From Streptomyces umbrinus (GTDB lineage Bacteria > Actinomycetota > Actinomycetes > Streptomycetales > Streptomycetaceae): DNA of 64,000 nucleotides. Below are positions 62,715-64,000 of this stretch, piece after piece (position 1 is the first letter of the stretch; each line of letters opens with the position of its first letter). The stretch covers positions 7,006,001-7,070,000 of the forward strand of contig NZ_JAUSZI010000002.1 in assembly GCF_030817415.1 (NCBI RefSeq), written 5' to 3'. The notes under the pieces are model-generated. The model made no database searches. It was not told the origin of the DNA and saw nothing but the letters and a program-made list of their open reading frames with translations. The position numbers and the translations under genes were made by a program.

Positions 62715-63131
62715 ATGCCTGAAAGCGGATCCGAACCCTGGGAGTACTCCCTCTACATCCCGAACGACCCCCGAGCCGTCACCATCTGCCGCCGTACGCT
62801 CCGTCTGATCCTCACCATGCACGGCCTGATCCGCCTCGTCGATGTCGCCGAACTCCTCGCGACGGAGCTGGTCGCCAACGCGGTATGCCACACGAAGGGA
62901 CCCGCTGCCCTGCGGGTGCGCTGGTCGGCGGGTGTGCTGCGGATCGGGGCGTGGGACGCCGATCCGGAGCCGCCCGAACCGCCGGGGAAACTGGAGCAGC
63001 TCGGTGAGGCGGAGGAGGGGCGGGGGCTCGCGCTGGTCCGGGCGTGCTCGGACCTGTGGGGCTGGCAGCCGCTGTCCAGATTCGGCAATCGCGGCAAGTA
63101 CGTGTGGTGCGAGCTGGCAGCCGTCGCCTGA
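62715..63131 (+). CDS. RsbW-like ATP-binding protein
   Basis: A 138-residue HATPase_c protein of the RsbW/SpoIIAB type. It shows the N-box (ELLATELVANAVCHT) and a glycine-rich G2-like region (EEGRGLALVRACSDLWGWQP). ATG 62715 follows CGGAG; an upstream in-frame ATG at 62568 is possible. Such proteins act as anti-sigma or anti-anti-sigma partners; a target sigma factor cannot be deduced. It completes a three-gene WhiJ-type cluster. Confidence 0.85.
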   Translation: MPESGSEPWEYSLYIPNDPRAVTICRRTLRLILTMHGLIRLVDVAELLATELVANAVCHTKGPAALRVRWSAGVLRIGAWDADPEPPEPPGKLEQLGEAEEGRGLALVRACSDLWGWQPLSRFGNRGKYVWCELAAVA

Positions 63132-63211
63132 ACGTTTTCTTGCCCCCCGAAAGGGTGAACGCATCCCGATCACCCGGACAACCCATCCCTTGATCAACCT
63201 AGGTTGCGCAC

Positions 63212-64000
63212 ATGGTCACATCTGCTCACGAGGGCATGCATCGCATCTTTCAGGAGCGCCCCGAGGTCCTGGCTCCCGTGTTCGGCGTGCTGGGTGTTCC
63301 CTTATCTGCGAAGGCGACCGTGGACGCCGTCACCACGGACGTGACGGAGACCCGGCCCATGGAACGCCGCGTGGACACGGTGCTGCGCATCGGCCCGTCC
63401 GACGGCGAGGACTTCCTGCTCGCCATCGAGTCGCAGTCGGGCAAGGTCACGGGCAAGGAATGGAGTTGGGCGTATTACGTCGCCTACCTTCAGGCGAAGT
63501 ACGGGCTGCCCGTATTGCTGCTCGTGGTCTGTCAGGACGGTGCCACGGCCAAATGGGCGGCCGGCCCCTTCGACTGCGGCACGCGCGGCTGGACCGCTCT
63601 GCGCATCTATCCACTGGTCGCCGGGCCGGACAACCTGCCGGTGATCACCGACGCCAGGACCGTGGAGAGGAACCTCCCACTGGCCGTGCTCTCCGCCCTG
63701 GCACACGCCCGCAGCCTCGACTGCGACGCCATACTTGAGGCAATCGGCAGCGCCCTCCAGGAACTCCTGGAAACGGACCCCGAGACCGCCGGGTACTTCT
63801 TCGAGTTCCTGGAAGTCACCCTGGGTAAGACCTCAGCCGGACAGAAATGGAAGAGAATCATGTCGTTCGTCAGCTACTTCCCCGGCCGGGGGACGGTCCG
63901 TGAGACGGCCTATCTTGAAGGCAGGGCCGAAGAGCGTGCCTCGATGGTCCTGAGCGTCTTGGAGAAGCGCGGGATCCCCGTTCCCGAGGACACACGGGAG
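63212..64000 (+). CDS. PD-(D/E)XK-like protein, partial at the window end
   Basis: The first 263 codons of a gene that runs off the window. RRVDTVLRI and LLAIESQSGK form a D...E-x-Q pattern that suggests a PD-(D/E)XK nuclease-like core. WAYYVAYLQAKYGLPVLLLV and a long helical tail (ALQELLETDPETAGYFFEFL) are typical of a family seen repeatedly in Streptomyces genomes, often in several copies. Catalytic activity is unproven. Confidence 0.75.
   Translation, partial: MVTSAHEGMHRIFQERPEVLAPVFGVLGVPLSAKATVDAVTTDVTETRPMERRVDTVLRIGPSDGEDFLLAIESQSGKVTGKEWSWAYYVAYLQAKYGLPVLLLVVCQDGATAKWAAGPFDCGTRGWTALRIYPLVAGPDNLPVITDARTVERNLPLAVLSALAHARSLDCDAILEAIGSALQELLETDPETAGYFFEFLEVTLGKTSAGQKWKRIMSFVSYFPGRGTVRETAYLEGRAEERASMVLSVLEKRGIPVPEDTRE

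Overview
The window is a high-GC actinobacterial chromosome segment. Gene order and near-verbatim protein matches from memory point to Streptomyces or a close relative. It carries the core transcription and translation superoperons: rplL-rpoB-rpoC, the str operon (rpsL-rpsG-fusA-tuf), the S10/spc/alpha clusters (rpsJ to rplQ), truA, rplM-rpsI, and the glucosamine genes glmM and glmS with coaA. GTG and TTG starts, strong G/C at third codon positions, a Tat-exported glycosidase and WhiJ-type regulators all fit Streptomyces.

Layout. 1-8620: rplL, rpoB and rpoC. 8755-9381: a small DUF1707/DUF4190-type membrane protein. 9446-14110: str operon with its promoter, structured leader and terminator. 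14224-25879: an accessory island between tuf and rpsJ. It holds an ECF sigma factor with a membrane partner, a GH115 plus GH10 xylan-degrading pair, a frameshifted Uma2-type gene, a toxin-antitoxin-like pair, an HTH/zinc-ribbon protein, a truncated gene, an orphan gene, and a T7SS-type polymorphic toxin with a putative immunity gene. 25880-43080: leader, then rpsJ through rplQ including secY, adk, map, infA, rpmJ, rpsM, rpsK and rpoA. 43214-44071: truA. 44283-51664: five genes, four joined by ATGA overlaps, encoding a cellulose-synthase-like GT2, a GH26-like lipoprotein, two GT-C membrane glycosyltransferases and a Dpm1-like enzyme, read here as a cell-surface glycan pathway. 51805-53954: a membrane-anchored protein and a GT87-type transferase. 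53951-61467: rplM-rpsI, glmM, DUF389, coaA, a small conserved gene and glmS. 61428-63131: a WhiJ-type regulatory cluster (DUF397, XRE/DUF5753, RsbW-like ATPase). 63212-64000: a partial PD-(D/E)XK-like protein.

Most notable points. (1) RpoB has Asn where rifampicin-sensitive streptomycetes and E. coli have Ser (E. coli position 531). (2) A near-identical stem-loop lies in the leaders of both rpsL and rpsJ, 50-65 nt before the start codons. (3) The glycan operon combines polymerase-like, hydrolase-like and polyprenol-sugar-dependent transferases behind a structured leader. (4) A T7SS polymorphic toxin has a compositionally distinct C-terminal domain. (5) rplO has an apparent one-base insertion and the Uma2 gene two compensating frameshifts, which may be sequence errors. 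Assignments rest on reading the sequence and on memory of protein families; no database search was run.
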